Positions 14,863 to 23,132 of a stretch of 32,596 nt of DNA are shown in pieces; the first letter of the stretch is position 1, and each line of letters begins with the position of its first letter. The DNA comes from DATKMS01 sp041497995 (GTDB lineage: Bacteria; Desulfobacterota; Binatia; HRBIN30). A program made the position numbers and the translations under genes. The DNA lies in the NCBI GenBank assembly GCA_041497995.1, contig JBGQHM010000027.1, forward strand, positions 1-32,596. The letters are read 5' to 3'. The notes under the pieces were generated by a model, which did no database searches, was not told the DNA's origin, and saw nothing but the letters and a program-made list of their open reading frames with translations.

Positions 14863-17161
14863 ACTCCGACATCGAGTCATACTGAATGCCACCGCGGGAC
14901 TGGTTCTTGCGCTGAGTCTGTCAGGCACAGGCTGCGGCGACGGTCAGGATGCAGTGAACAGCAGTCGTCCCGACATCCTGCTCATCCTCATGGATGACGT
15001 CGGGGTCGATCAGATGACCGCCTTCGGCTGGGGTGGGAGCGACCCGGCGTCGACGCCCAACATCAACCTGATCGCCAGCGCCGGTGTGAAGTTCTCCAAC
15101 GTGTGGAGCATGCCCGAGTGTTCGCCGGCGCGCTCCACCATGTTCACCGGCCGCTGGCCGCTACGCACGGGTGTGCAGAGCGCACTTGTGGAAAACATGT
15201 TGCCGCAGGATGAGCTCTCCCCATACGAGGCCACGCTGCCCAGGGTGCTGCGCAATGCTGGTTATGCCAGCGCCATGGTGGGCAAGTACCACCTGGGAAA
15301 CTTCAACAACCCTTCCGGCAACTGCTCGCCGGCCACCCGCGGTTGGGACTACTTCAGCGGCAACCTCGGTGCCGATCCGCCGAGTATCGACATGCAGGGC
15401 GGGCTCACGAATGCGCCCGACGCGCTCACCTGCGGTTTCAACCAGAGCCCGGACCCGGGAGCTTGCTACTTTGCCGACGACACCTGCCGCACGGAGCCGA
15501 ACGGCAAGGTGTGCCTCGAGGCGGGCGGGATTTTCATGGTCCAAGCTGGCTGCGAGAGCCCTCCTCCGGACGACGTCGATTTCTCGCGCGACAACGGTTA
15601 CTACGTGTGGCCGAAGGTGACCACACAAGGCGCCCTGCCGCCGGAGACTGCTCCAGGTCAGTGCACGAGCGACGGCTCCCCTGACTGTGTGCCGGGAAAC
15701 GACTTGGCGTGCACCAGTACGACTCGCGAATACATGACCGTCGACCAGACTGACGGTGCCGTCGGTTGGTGGAATGCGCAAAAAAATCCGCGCATGCTGA
15801 CGGTGAGCTACAACGCCATCCACACTCCGTATCAGCAGCCATCGAGCGCGCTGTTGTCCAAGCCCGGACTCGACCAGATCACTTGTGACCCAACGGACGA
15901 CCCGGACAGCCGGCTCCTCGCAAATTCGATGCTTGAGGCGATGGATGTAGCCATCGGACGCTTACTCGATGATCTCCATCTGGCGACCCTGAACAAGGAT
16001 CGAACGCAGATCACGAGTCTCCATCTTGGCAATACGCTGCTGGTGATCGCGGGCGACAACGGCACCTACGGTCAGATCGTCAAGCCTCCCTTCGATCTCT
16101 CGCGCTCCAAGGGGACCGTGTATCAGACCGGCGTATGGATACCGATGATGGTTGCTGGGGCCTTCGTGAAAAACCCGGGACGCACCGTCGACGCGCTGAT
16201 CAACGAGGCCGACTATTTCGAGCTATTTGCCGACGTGGCAGGTGTCGACGTGCACGACCCCAACGTGGTGCCGCCGTCACACATCCTCGACAGCCAGCCG
16301 ATGCTCCCCTACCTGATCAATCCCGCCCAGCGGCCCATTCGCACGTTCAGCTTCACGCAACTCGGCATCGGCTTCTTCGAAACTCCCGTCAGTGCACCGG
16401 CGCCTGACTCGTGCGTCCCGAGCCGCAGCTGGCCGTGCGTCCCAGGCACCCAGTGCGTCGAGGGGCTCATCGGCAACCAGGCGCGCTGCCTGGACAATGC
16501 CGGGACCTGGTACGGGCCACCCGACTCGTGTGCCGACAGCGCCGATCCGTGCGATCCGACGTGCCCAGCCCAGCTCACGAATTGCTGCGAATACGTCAAC
16601 AGTCCCAATCCCACCAACGAAACACGCACGATCTCACCGATTCAGCAGTACGCCGTGCGCAACCGCGACTTCAAGCTGGTCAAGCTCCAGCTCGAAGATT
16701 GCACGGCGCCGATCGATCCATCGACCCCACCGAGCCAGCGTCCCTTCCCGTGGGCGGAGTACGGCACGAAGACGGTGATCGAATTCTATTCGCTGCAACC
16801 GACGACACATAACCCTGCAGGGATCGATCGCCCACAGGACAATCTGCTCCAGGACTGCCAAAGTGCGACTCCCCCGGCGTGCTGCCAACCGGATCCCGCC
16901 GCCTGCCTGCCGCTACCGCTGCAGCCAATCTTCAACCAGCTGAACAACGAGCTGAACCGGATCCTCAACTCGGAGCCAGCGTGCCCGGGGGACGGCAATC
17001 TCGACAAGGTCGTGAATCAGCTAGACCTGGACGGTGTGCAGGCCTTCACGGGGTCCAATCCAAGCTTCTTCGATTTCAATCTCGATGGGCAGACGGACAG
17101 CCTGGATCGGAACATCGTCCTGCAAAATCTCGGCACCCACTGCACCGCCCCAAGCCCCTGA
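14849..17161 (+). CDS. Secreted sulfatase (formylglycine-dependent) with dockerin-like tail
   Basis: 770 residues. The N-terminal signal sequence (GLVLALSLSGTGC) may be lipidated at Cys29, though Gly at the -3 position is atypical. The alkaline-phosphatase-superfamily core starts PDILLILMDDVG (metal Asp49 and Asp50). It contains the sulfatase signature CSPARSTMFTGR with Cys91 as the formylglycine precursor, GKYHLG, and later GDNGTYG. A cysteine-rich insert (SCADSADPCDPTC, NCCEYV) sits near the C-terminus. The protein ends with a calcium-loop pair (DGNLDKVVNQLD, DFNLDGQTDSLD) between cysteines. Sulfatases hydrolyse sulfate esters; the substrate is unknown and no formylglycine-generating enzyme gene is in the window. 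ATG 14849 follows AGGTGAGG; the longer reading from 14735 has no signal peptide. Confidence 0.9.
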   Translation: MDGSRLRHRVILNATAGLVLALSLSGTGCGDGQDAVNSSRPDILLILMDDVGVDQMTAFGWGGSDPASTPNINLIASAGVKFSNVWSMPECSPARSTMFTGRWPLRTGVQSALVENMLPQDELSPYEATLPRVLRNAGYASAMVGKYHLGNFNNPSGNCSPATRGWDYFSGNLGADPPSIDMQGGLTNAPDALTCGFNQSPDPGACYFADDTCRTEPNGKVCLEAGGIFMVQAGCESPPPDDVDFSRDNGYYVWPKVTTQGALPPETAPGQCTSDGSPDCVPGNDLACTSTTREYMTVDQTDGAVGWWNAQKNPRMLTVSYNAIHTPYQQPSSALLSKPGLDQITCDPTDDPDSRLLANSMLEAMDVAIGRLLDDLHLATLNKDRTQITSLHLGNTLLVIAGDNGTYGQIVKPPFDLSRSKGTVYQTGVWIPMMVAGAFVKNPGRTVDALINEADYFELFADVAGVDVHDPNVVPPSHILDSQPMLPYLINPAQRPIRTFSFTQLGIGFFETPVSAPAPDSCVPSRSWPCVPGTQCVEGLIGNQARCLDNAGTWYGPPDSCADSADPCDPTCPAQLTNCCEYVNSPNPTNETRTISPIQQYAVRNRDFKLVKLQLEDCTAPIDPSTPPSQRPFPWAEYGTKTVIEFYSLQPTTHNPAGIDRPQDNLLQDCQSATPPACCQPDPAACLPLPLQPIFNQLNNELNRILNSEPACPGDGNLDKVVNQLDLDGVQAFTGSNPSFFDFNLDGQTDSLDRNIVLQNLGTHCTAPSP

Positions 17162-17184
17162 ACGGCTGCGCAGTGGGGGATGGC

Positions 17185-18351
17185 TCAAGGATACGTGCTG
17201 CCGTCACTCCGGAGTTTGTAGATCCGGCGGACATTGCCGCCTAGATATGCGCGGCGTGTCGTGTCTGAAAGGCCGCCGACCTGGCGACTCAGCGCGTCCA
17301 CCCACGTCGATGGATGATCGGGATGCGGATAGTCGGTTGCCCACATGAACAAGTGCGCGCCGACGTGCTCGAACAGCAGCGGCGCGGCAGTCTCGTCCGG
17401 ATCGCCGGAGATGAAGCACTGACGCGCGAAAATCTCGCTCGGCTTGGATTGGATCGGCACGGCGCGGCCGGAGATCGTATCAAAGACCGCGTCGCAGCGA
17501 TCGAGGAACGGGCCGAGCCAGCCCATGCCGGATTCGAGGATGCCGAGGCGCAGCGTCGGGAAGCGATCGAGCGTCCCGTAGTCGAGGAAGGTGAGGAAGG
17601 CTTGCTGTACGCCTTGGCGCAACGTGACGTTGTAGTGGAACTCGCCGGGGCGGCCGAGCTTGTCGAAGCGCACGGGGATAGACCATAGCGGTTCGTAGGT
17701 TGGATGAATCGCAATGGGCACGTCGAGCTCTACCGCGGTGCGCCACAGCGGATCATGGTCGGGATGGCCATGACCCTTGCGGGTGTGCGTGAACGGCGCC
17801 ACCCATCCACCCTTGCAGCCATCGGCGACGGCACGCTTCAACTCGGCGGCGGAGCCTTCGGGATCGAGCAGCGTGAGGTGTGCGATCGGTACAAGCCGGC
17901 CGCCTGAGCTCCGGCAGAAGTCGGCGATCCAGCGGTTGTAGGCGCGGCAATAGGCGAGCGAGATCTCCGGATCGATGACCTCGCACTCCCACAGCAGGTG
18001 GATGGTCGGGTAGAGCAAGGTGGCGTCGAGGTGTTCCTTGTCGAGCAGCGCAACACGTTCCGCCGACTCGCCCGCGCCGTACGGGATATGATCCATGTAG
18101 CGCCGCTCAGGAGACGGGCGGGCGTTTTCGTCGCCCATCGCTCCCATCAAACCGAGCACACCCTTCACCGTGCGTGCGCTCGGCCGGCCGTCGAGCTCCA
18201 GGTATTCGAGCCCCTGGTCATCGGTCTTGATGCGGATGGCGCGGTCGACGTATCGCTGCTCGAGGTATTGCTCCCACAGCCACGCCGGCTCGAGCACGTG
18301 TCCGTCGGCGTCGATGGTTCCATCGTATGGGAAGCGTTTGATCTCGTACAT
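17185..18351 (-). CDS. Amidohydrolase family 2 protein
   Basis: 388-residue TIM-barrel metal-dependent hydrolase or decarboxylase of the ACMSD/LigW type. Visible motifs are DADGHVLEP near the N-terminus, LYPTIHLLWE, VPIAIHPTYEPLW, GILESGMGWLGPFLDRCD, and the terminal WATDYPHPDHPSTW, the usual metal or substrate site. There is no signal peptide, so it is cytoplasmic. Members act on aromatic or cyclic carboxylates; the substrate here is unknown. It is convergent with the sulfatase (23 bp between stops). ATG 18351 has TGTAGT five bases upstream, again a leaderless-type spacing, and no clear Shine-Dalgarno. Confidence 0.88.
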   Translation of the reverse strand: MYEIKRFPYDGTIDADGHVLEPAWLWEQYLEQRYVDRAIRIKTDDQGLEYLELDGRPSARTVKGVLGLMGAMGDENARPSPERRYMDHIPYGAGESAERVALLDKEHLDATLLYPTIHLLWECEVIDPEISLAYCRAYNRWIADFCRSSGGRLVPIAHLTLLDPEGSAAELKRAVADGCKGGWVAPFTHTRKGHGHPDHDPLWRTAVELDVPIAIHPTYEPLWSIPVRFDKLGRPGEFHYNVTLRQGVQQAFLTFLDYGTLDRFPTLRLGILESGMGWLGPFLDRCDAVFDTISGRAVPIQSKPSEIFARQCFISGDPDETAAPLLFEHVGAHLFMWATDYPHPDHPSTWVDALSRQVGGLSDTTRRAYLGGNVRRIYKLRSDGSTYP

Positions 18352-18811
18352 AGGGAACTACAGTGAGCTTTCCGAGCCTCGTGTCCTCAAGATCCCAGTG
18401 TCCAAGAGATGGACGCAAGTCTTGACGACTGCGAGCACCATCAACCGTGCCTTCACAGCCGTCTTCTCGCTCGCTGCAGTAGCGGAAGGTCCGATCGCAA
18501 GTGCATGCTGCGCAGCTCCTCACGACACCGCTCCTCAGCCTTCTCTCTCTGGGGCACCCAGTTCTTCCTCTGCCAATAGGGGGAGCGACGGCGCGCTGTC
18601 AAGAAGGGGCGCACTCGCGACGGTCGACAACGAGAACTCGATATGCACGTCGCACTGATTACCGATCAGGTGGTACCGGGAACAGACGATGCCATCGGGT
18701 TGACCGATTTGCTTGGCCGGGCTGGGTCCGGGGCTTGCCGCGCGTCATTGCGTGCGTCGAGCGCGCATTCAACGTCGGGCTGTGATACATGCGGGACAAG
18801 GAGATCCTCCA
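18352..18811. other. Intergenic region without recognisable gene
   Basis: 460 bp between the divergent amidohydrolase and the antitoxin gene. Open frames here have no family resemblance, signal peptide or ribosome site. TGATAC at 18782-18787 may be the -10 box of the antitoxin operon, upstream of AAGGAGAT. Nothing else stands out. Confidence 0.5.
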
Positions 18812-19030
18812 ATGGCTTCGAAGGAACGCAGGAAGGCGCGGCCGCGTCAGACGAAGCGGGCAACCCCGCGGCCACGATTTCCCAAGTACGATCCGAACGC
18901 CAAGCCGATTTGGGAGATTGCGGAGGAGATCGCCGCGACAGTCCCTGACTCCGAGTGGGCCAAGGTGCCTCCGGATCTGTCGAAGAATGTGGACCACTAC
19001 CTCTACGGCTCTTCCAAGGATGAGGAATGA
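18812..19030 (+). CDS. Putative antitoxin of PIN-domain toxin
   Basis: 72 residues. The first 25 are very basic (KERRKARPRQTKRATPRPR). The rest is acidic (PIWEIAEEIAATVPDSEWAKVPPDLSKNVDHYLYG), a layout seen in short antitoxins of PIN toxins, where the C-terminal part wraps the toxin. I see no AbrB, Phd or ribbon-helix-helix fold, so DNA binding may rest on the basic tail. ATG 18812 is preceded by AAGGAGAT at good spacing. The stop overlaps the toxin start by 11 bp, indicating coupling. Confidence 0.7.
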   Translation: MASKERRKARPRQTKRATPRPRFPKYDPNAKPIWEIAEEIAATVPDSEWAKVPPDLSKNVDHYLYGSSKDEE

Positions 19031-19445
19031 GGGTCGTGTCGCGGATACTGGCTATTGGATCGCCGTCAGTAATCCCCGCGACTCGCTTCATGCAAGGGCA
19101 CGAGAGCTCTCCCGAGCGCTCCGCCCTGTGCACGTTGTGACCACCGAGATGGTGCTCACGGAATTCTTGAACGACTTCAGCCGCCGCGGAGAGTTCTTGA
19201 GACGAGCGGCGGCTACCTTGGTCGAGCGGCTGCGCAAGAGCCCGAACGCCACAATCGTTCCGCAGAATACGGCACAATTCAGGTCCGCCTTGTCGCTCTA
19301 TGCTGCGCGAAGCGACAAGACTTGGAGTCACACAGACTGCGCGTCAATCCGCGCCATGCAGGAACTCCGATTGAGCGAGGCGCTTACACACGACCGTAAC
19401 TTCCGCCAGGCCGGCTTCAAGGCGCTGCTGCGAGAAGAGGGGTAA
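19020..19445 (+). CDS. PIN-domain toxin (VapC-like RNase)
   Basis: 141 residues, the normal size for VapC. The acidic PIN triad or tetrad is present: Asp9 (VADTGYWIA), Glu48 (TEFLND), Asp106 (HTDCASI) and Asp125 (THDRNF). Such proteins are Mg2+-dependent RNases that cleave tRNA or rRNA when freed from the antitoxin. It starts at ATG 19020 inside the antitoxin's last codons. No frameshift or missing catalytic residue is evident, so it looks functional. Confidence 0.85.
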   Translation: MRNEGRVADTGYWIAVSNPRDSLHARARELSRALRPVHVVTTEMVLTEFLNDFSRRGEFLRRAAATLVERLRKSPNATIVPQNTAQFRSALSLYAARSDKTWSHTDCASIRAMQELRLSEALTHDRNFRQAGFKALLREEG

Positions 19446-19494
19446 CTGTCCGTCGTGGTTCTAGATGGACATGGTGCCCCGTGGCGCGTCAGCG

Positions 19495-20568
19495 TCACCA
19501 ACGATGGTCGAACTCTTCGGCCCAGCCGATGAGTGATCGGATCTGCAACTCGTTGCCGTCGAACCTGACGGTACCATGCCAGCGGCCGAAACAGCAGACG
19601 CCACCGGTGCGCAGGACGCCGAGGCTTAGGCGCGACGACCGGGCCACCATCGGCTCGAACGTGAGATCAATCATCCGCGAGTGCGGCGCGGTGACCCGCC
19701 ACGGACGCATCCAATTGTCTTGATCATAGGTCCAATTGAGATCCTCCATCACCTTGTACAAGCGCCCATTGATGCACAGACCGTTCTCGTTCACGCCGGT
19801 TCCGGTCGTCCACTTGCCTCCCATGTTCACACCGACCAGCGTTCCATCCTGGACGCCGGTGGCTACCGCCCAATTCCAGAACGAGCAGTACGGCCAGATG
19901 CCACGTCCGAAATCCTGCACGGCATGACATTCGTCCGGGTGCACCAGGTACTCCTTGTCACCGATCTTGATGCGCCCGGCGGTCGGCAGGGTGTTGTGCT
20001 TGGAGTTGAGCTGGAAGCGGCTGCTGGTCCACGGCACCACGATGTTGAGCGATTCGTGTCCTTGCGGCATGGTCACGACGAAGTCTCCCGTGATCGGGAT
20101 CCCCTTCGCTGTCGCACGCACCGCGATCGCGAGAGTGCTGCCATCGTTGACGTTGGAGTACTCGATGGCCTTGCTGCGGAAGCGGATCGTTTGCTCGACG
20201 TGCTCGGGCATCGCGAAGGAGCCCGGCATCGTGAACGCCATCGCGGTTGTCGCCTGTTGGGTGTCGAAGTCGGTGAAGGTGACGTCGCAGAAGGCGGCGT
20301 AGTCGATGTCTGCGAGCGTCACCGAGAGCACGAAGTGCGGTGCGATCCAGTTCCAAAAGTTCCAGCGCTTCTTTCGCAGCCAATGCCTCGACAGATTCGC
20401 GCGTACCAGCGGGTGGCGTGACCAGCCCACGGCCGCGGGGTTGAGCCGCCCGTGCGCGTCGCAGAGGTCGACCGCATGGGTCAGCTCCGGCTCTGGATAC
20501 GTCGTGCGGTAGTCACCGCGCGCCATCTGCTCGCGGACGATGGGAAGGAAGTCGGGCAATGGGGACAT
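19495..20568 (-). CDS. DUF2804 family protein
   Basis: 357 residues. It shows the DUF2804 pattern of an N-terminal GWSRHPLVRANL, then KKRWNFWNWI, a beta-rich middle (IAVRATAKGIPITGDFVVTMPQGHESLNIVVPW), and HAVQDFGRGIWPY with SFWNWAVATG. The fold resembles AttH/lipocalin-like carotenoid or lipid-binding proteins, but the function is unestablished. There is no signal peptide. ATG 20568 is chosen because it opens the conserved region and has the box TAGACT seven bases upstream. It is divergent from PhyH, so the two may share control. Confidence 0.8.
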   Translation of the reverse strand: MSPLPDFLPIVREQMARGDYRTTYPEPELTHAVDLCDAHGRLNPAAVGWSRHPLVRANLSRHWLRKKRWNFWNWIAPHFVLSVTLADIDYAAFCDVTFTDFDTQQATTAMAFTMPGSFAMPEHVEQTIRFRSKAIEYSNVNDGSTLAIAVRATAKGIPITGDFVVTMPQGHESLNIVVPWTSSRFQLNSKHNTLPTAGRIKIGDKEYLVHPDECHAVQDFGRGIWPYCSFWNWAVATGVQDGTLVGVNMGGKWTTGTGVNENGLCINGRLYKVMEDLNWTYDQDNWMRPWRVTAPHSRMIDLTFEPMVARSSRLSLGVLRTGGVCCFGRWHGTVRFDGNELQIRSLIGWAEEFDHRW

Positions 20569-20575
20569 GATGGTC

Positions 20576-20581
20576 AGTCTA
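20576..20581 (-). promoter_or_regulatory. Putative -10 box of DUF2804 gene
   Basis: On the minus strand TAGACT is followed by seven bases and then the ATG, a leaderless-type spacing. The -35 region is poor. Confidence 0.3.
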
Positions 20582-20627
20582 TTGTCGCAAAGCGGCGAGA
20601 AACGAAAGGGCGCACCTACCGGTTCGC

Positions 20628-20656
20628 TTGACCGCCAGGGTGGCAGCAATTACGGT
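20628..20656 (+). promoter_or_regulatory. Promoter of PhyH gene (leaderless)
   Basis: TTGACC (20628-20633), a 17-bp spacer and TACGGT (20651-20656) make a good housekeeping-type promoter. The ATG at 20664 lies seven bases after the -10 box, on the predicted transcription start. There is no Shine-Dalgarno in between. Confidence 0.55.
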
Positions 20657-20663
20657 CTGCACC

Positions 20664-21530
20664 ATGCCTATCGAACGCTTTCCGGGAACCGCCTCCGGCG
20701 CCGATATCGCCGCCGCTCTGGCTCGTGACGGCTGTGCGATCGTCGAGCGCCTCGTCTCGAAGGATGTGCTCGACCAGGCCCGCGCGGAGTTGAGCCCATA
20801 CGTCGACGCCACGCCCTTCGGTTCGGATGAATTCGCCGGCCATCACACCCGGCGGACCGGCGGGCTGCTTGCCCGCTCCGCGACGTGCCGCGACCTGGTC
20901 ATGCACCCGCTCATCCTCGAGACCGTACGCACCGTCCTGTCACACGCGACGACCTTCCAACTGCATCTGACGCAGCTGATCGCCATCGGTCCGAACGAGC
21001 CGATGCAGCGCATCCATCGCGACCAGTGGGCGTTCGATTTCTTTCCGTTCCCGTCCGGCTACGAGGTGCAGTGCAACACCATCTGGGCGATGAATGATTT
21101 CAGCGCCAAAAACGGGGCGACGCGCGTCATCCCCGGGAGCAACAAGCTTGGCGATCGGCTCGAGTTTGGCGAGGTGGATACGGAGCCCGCCGAGATGCCG
21201 GCCGGTTCGGTGGTCTTCTACACGGGATCGCTCTACCACGGCGGCGGTGCGAACCGATCAAACGAAACGCGCTACGGGTTGAACATCACCTACGCCGTCA
21301 GCTGGCTGCGGCAGGAGGAGAACCAGTATCTCTCCGTCCCGGCGGACGTGGCGCGCACCTTCGCCGACCCACTCCTGCGGCTGATGGGATATGCGCGCGG
21401 CGCCTACGCGCTCGGATACGTCGACGATCTGCGCGATCCGCTCGACGTGCTGCGCGGCACGCACTCGAAGGCAGTGGCGTTGGGCGATCTGCAGGCCACG
21501 ACCGAGCGGTTGCGGTCCACGACCCGTTGA
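20664..21530 (+). CDS. Phytanoyl-CoA dioxygenase (PhyH) family protein
   Basis: 288-residue Fe(II)/2-oxoglutarate oxygenase with a jelly-roll core. The iron ligands are visible as HRDQWAFDFFPF (HxD) and the distal His in SLYHGGGANRS; the Arg in NETRYGLNITY is placed to bind 2-oxoglutarate. The family hydroxylates lipids, betaines, ectoine and other small molecules. The next gene is a choline-transporter-like symporter 28 bp downstream, so a quaternary-amine or lipid-derived substrate is a reasonable guess only. An extended reading from TTG 20628 starts inside the -35 box and is rejected. Confidence 0.88.
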   Translation: MPIERFPGTASGADIAAALARDGCAIVERLVSKDVLDQARAELSPYVDATPFGSDEFAGHHTRRTGGLLARSATCRDLVMHPLILETVRTVLSHATTFQLHLTQLIAIGPNEPMQRIHRDQWAFDFFPFPSGYEVQCNTIWAMNDFSAKNGATRVIPGSNKLGDRLEFGEVDTEPAEMPAGSVVFYTGSLYHGGGANRSNETRYGLNITYAVSWLRQEENQYLSVPADVARTFADPLLRLMGYARGAYALGYVDDLRDPLDVLRGTHSKAVALGDLQATTERLRSTTR

Positions 21531-21558
21531 TCCGGTAGGCGCGACGCGCGCGCAGTTC

Positions 21559-23112
21559 ATGACCATTGCAGCCGTCGTCATCATGTACGCGGCCTTCCTG
21601 GTCGTGGGCTGGCTGGCGGCGCGCAAGGTGAAAGACGGCGGCGCCGCCGACCTGCTGCTCGCCGGGCGGGCGATGCCGCTGTGGATCGCGACGCTGTCGA
21701 TGACCGCCACCTGGGTGGACGGCGGTTACCTTCTCGGAACAGCCGAGGCCGTTTACAAGTCGAGCATCGCACTCGGCGCACAAGGCGGTCTGTGCTTCGG
21801 CGTCAGCTTGATTCTCGGCGGCCTGTTCTTCGCGAACACCATGCGCCGTCACGAGTTCACGACGCTGATCGATCCCTTCGAAGCCCGTTTTGGAAAACGC
21901 TGGGCCGCGGTGCTCAGTCTGCCGGCGATGCTTGGTGAGATCTTTTGGAGCGCCGAGCTGCTGGTCGCCATCGGCTCGACCTTCGGGATTCTGCTCGGTA
22001 TGGACTTGCGCACCGCGATTGTGCTCTCCGCCGCCGTGGTGACCGCCTACACTGTCGTCGGTGGCATGTGGTCCGTGGCGTACACCGACGCGTTCCAGCT
22101 GCTGCTCGTCGTGATCGGTCTCGCAGTCGCGCTGCCGTTCGCGCTCGGCGCGGTGGGCGGCCTGGATGCCAGCTGGGCGGCCTACGTCACGGCGCGCCCC
22201 GATCGCGCCGGGCTGCTACCACCGGTGCGGGCCGGCGGATCGTACTGGACGGTGCCGGCGATCACCGGATGGTGGGACGTCAGCCTGATGCTCATGCTCG
22301 GCGGCATCCCGTGGAATTGCTACTTCCAGCGCGTCCTCGCGTGCCAGACGCCGCGAAAGGCGCAGTTGCACTCACTCTTCGCCGGCGTGCTGACGATTGC
22401 CCTGACCGTTCCGCCGCTATTGTTGGGCACCGCCGCCTTCAACTACGCCTGGCCGCCGGGGCTGCATGCGGAGCTGCAAGGCACGCCGGCGCTGGCGCTC
22501 CCGTTGCTGCTGCAGCACATGACCCCGCCACTGGTGGCGATGTTGGGGCTCGGCGCGATCATCGGCGCGGTGACCTCCAGCTACAGCGCTTCGATTCTTT
22601 CCGCCAGCGCCATGTTCACGTGGAACTGCTGCAAGCGTCTGTTGTGGCCGACCCTCTCCGTGCGCGGCACCAAAGCGCTCATGCGCAGCTCACTCGCGCT
22701 GCTGAGCGCCGCAGCCGTCGTCATGGCGATCGAGGTGCAGAGTGTGCAAGCACTGTGGTTCTTCACGAGCGACTTGGTGTTTGTGCTGCTGTTCCCGCAA
22801 TTGGTCTGCGCGTTGTTTGATCGGCGCGCGAATCGCACGGGATCGATGGCGGCGTTCGGCGTCGCGCTGGTGTTGCGCCTGGGTGGCGGTGAGCCGCTCT
22901 TCGGCATCCCGCCGCTGCTCCCCTATGCGCAGCTCGGTGTGTGGTTGATACCGAGCGATCCGGCGAGTTGGTATGCGTCAGACGGCGGCTTGCTCTTTCC
23001 GTTTAGGACCATGGCCGCGGCGGTTGGTTTGGTGCTGTTACCGATTGTCTCGCGCTTGACGGCAGGCCGCGATCAGCCGCAGCCACTGTACGCAGTCGAC
23101 CGCGCCATCTAG
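21559..23112 (+). CDS. Sodium:solute symporter, choline-transporter-like
   Basis: 517-residue integral membrane protein with about 13 hydrophobic helices, the length typical of the SSS/SLC5 family. Segments such as TATWVDGGYLLGTAEAVYK, GGMWSVAYTDAFQLLL, GGIPWNCYFQRVLACQTP and GAIIGAVTSSYSASILSASAMFTWN closely recall high-affinity choline transporters (CHT/SLC5A7). It would import a solute with Na+. ATG 21559 opens directly on the first helix (IAAVVIMYAAFLVVGWLAARK) and lies 28 bp after the PhyH stop. The exact substrate is inferred from resemblance only. Confidence 0.87.
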   Translation: MTIAAVVIMYAAFLVVGWLAARKVKDGGAADLLLAGRAMPLWIATLSMTATWVDGGYLLGTAEAVYKSSIALGAQGGLCFGVSLILGGLFFANTMRRHEFTTLIDPFEARFGKRWAAVLSLPAMLGEIFWSAELLVAIGSTFGILLGMDLRTAIVLSAAVVTAYTVVGGMWSVAYTDAFQLLLVVIGLAVALPFALGAVGGLDASWAAYVTARPDRAGLLPPVRAGGSYWTVPAITGWWDVSLMLMLGGIPWNCYFQRVLACQTPRKAQLHSLFAGVLTIALTVPPLLLGTAAFNYAWPPGLHAELQGTPALALPLLLQHMTPPLVAMLGLGAIIGAVTSSYSASILSASAMFTWNCCKRLLWPTLSVRGTKALMRSSLALLSAAAVVMAIEVQSVQALWFFTSDLVFVLLFPQLVCALFDRRANRTGSMAAFGVALVLRLGGGEPLFGIPPLLPYAQLGVWLIPSDPASWYASDGGLLFPFRTMAAAVGLVLLPIVSRLTAGRDQPQPLYAVDRAI

Positions 23113-23132
23113 GCGCCGGACGTTTGATGCAG

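Noticed and set aside
18352..18811. Possible small gene in the gap before the antitoxin
   Set aside because: Candidate frames have Ser/Ala/Arg-rich, motif-free translations and no ribosome site.
20628..20663. TTG start extending PhyH by 12 residues
   Set aside because: These bases are the -35 box, spacer and -10 box of the promoter; the family alignment starts near ATG 20664.
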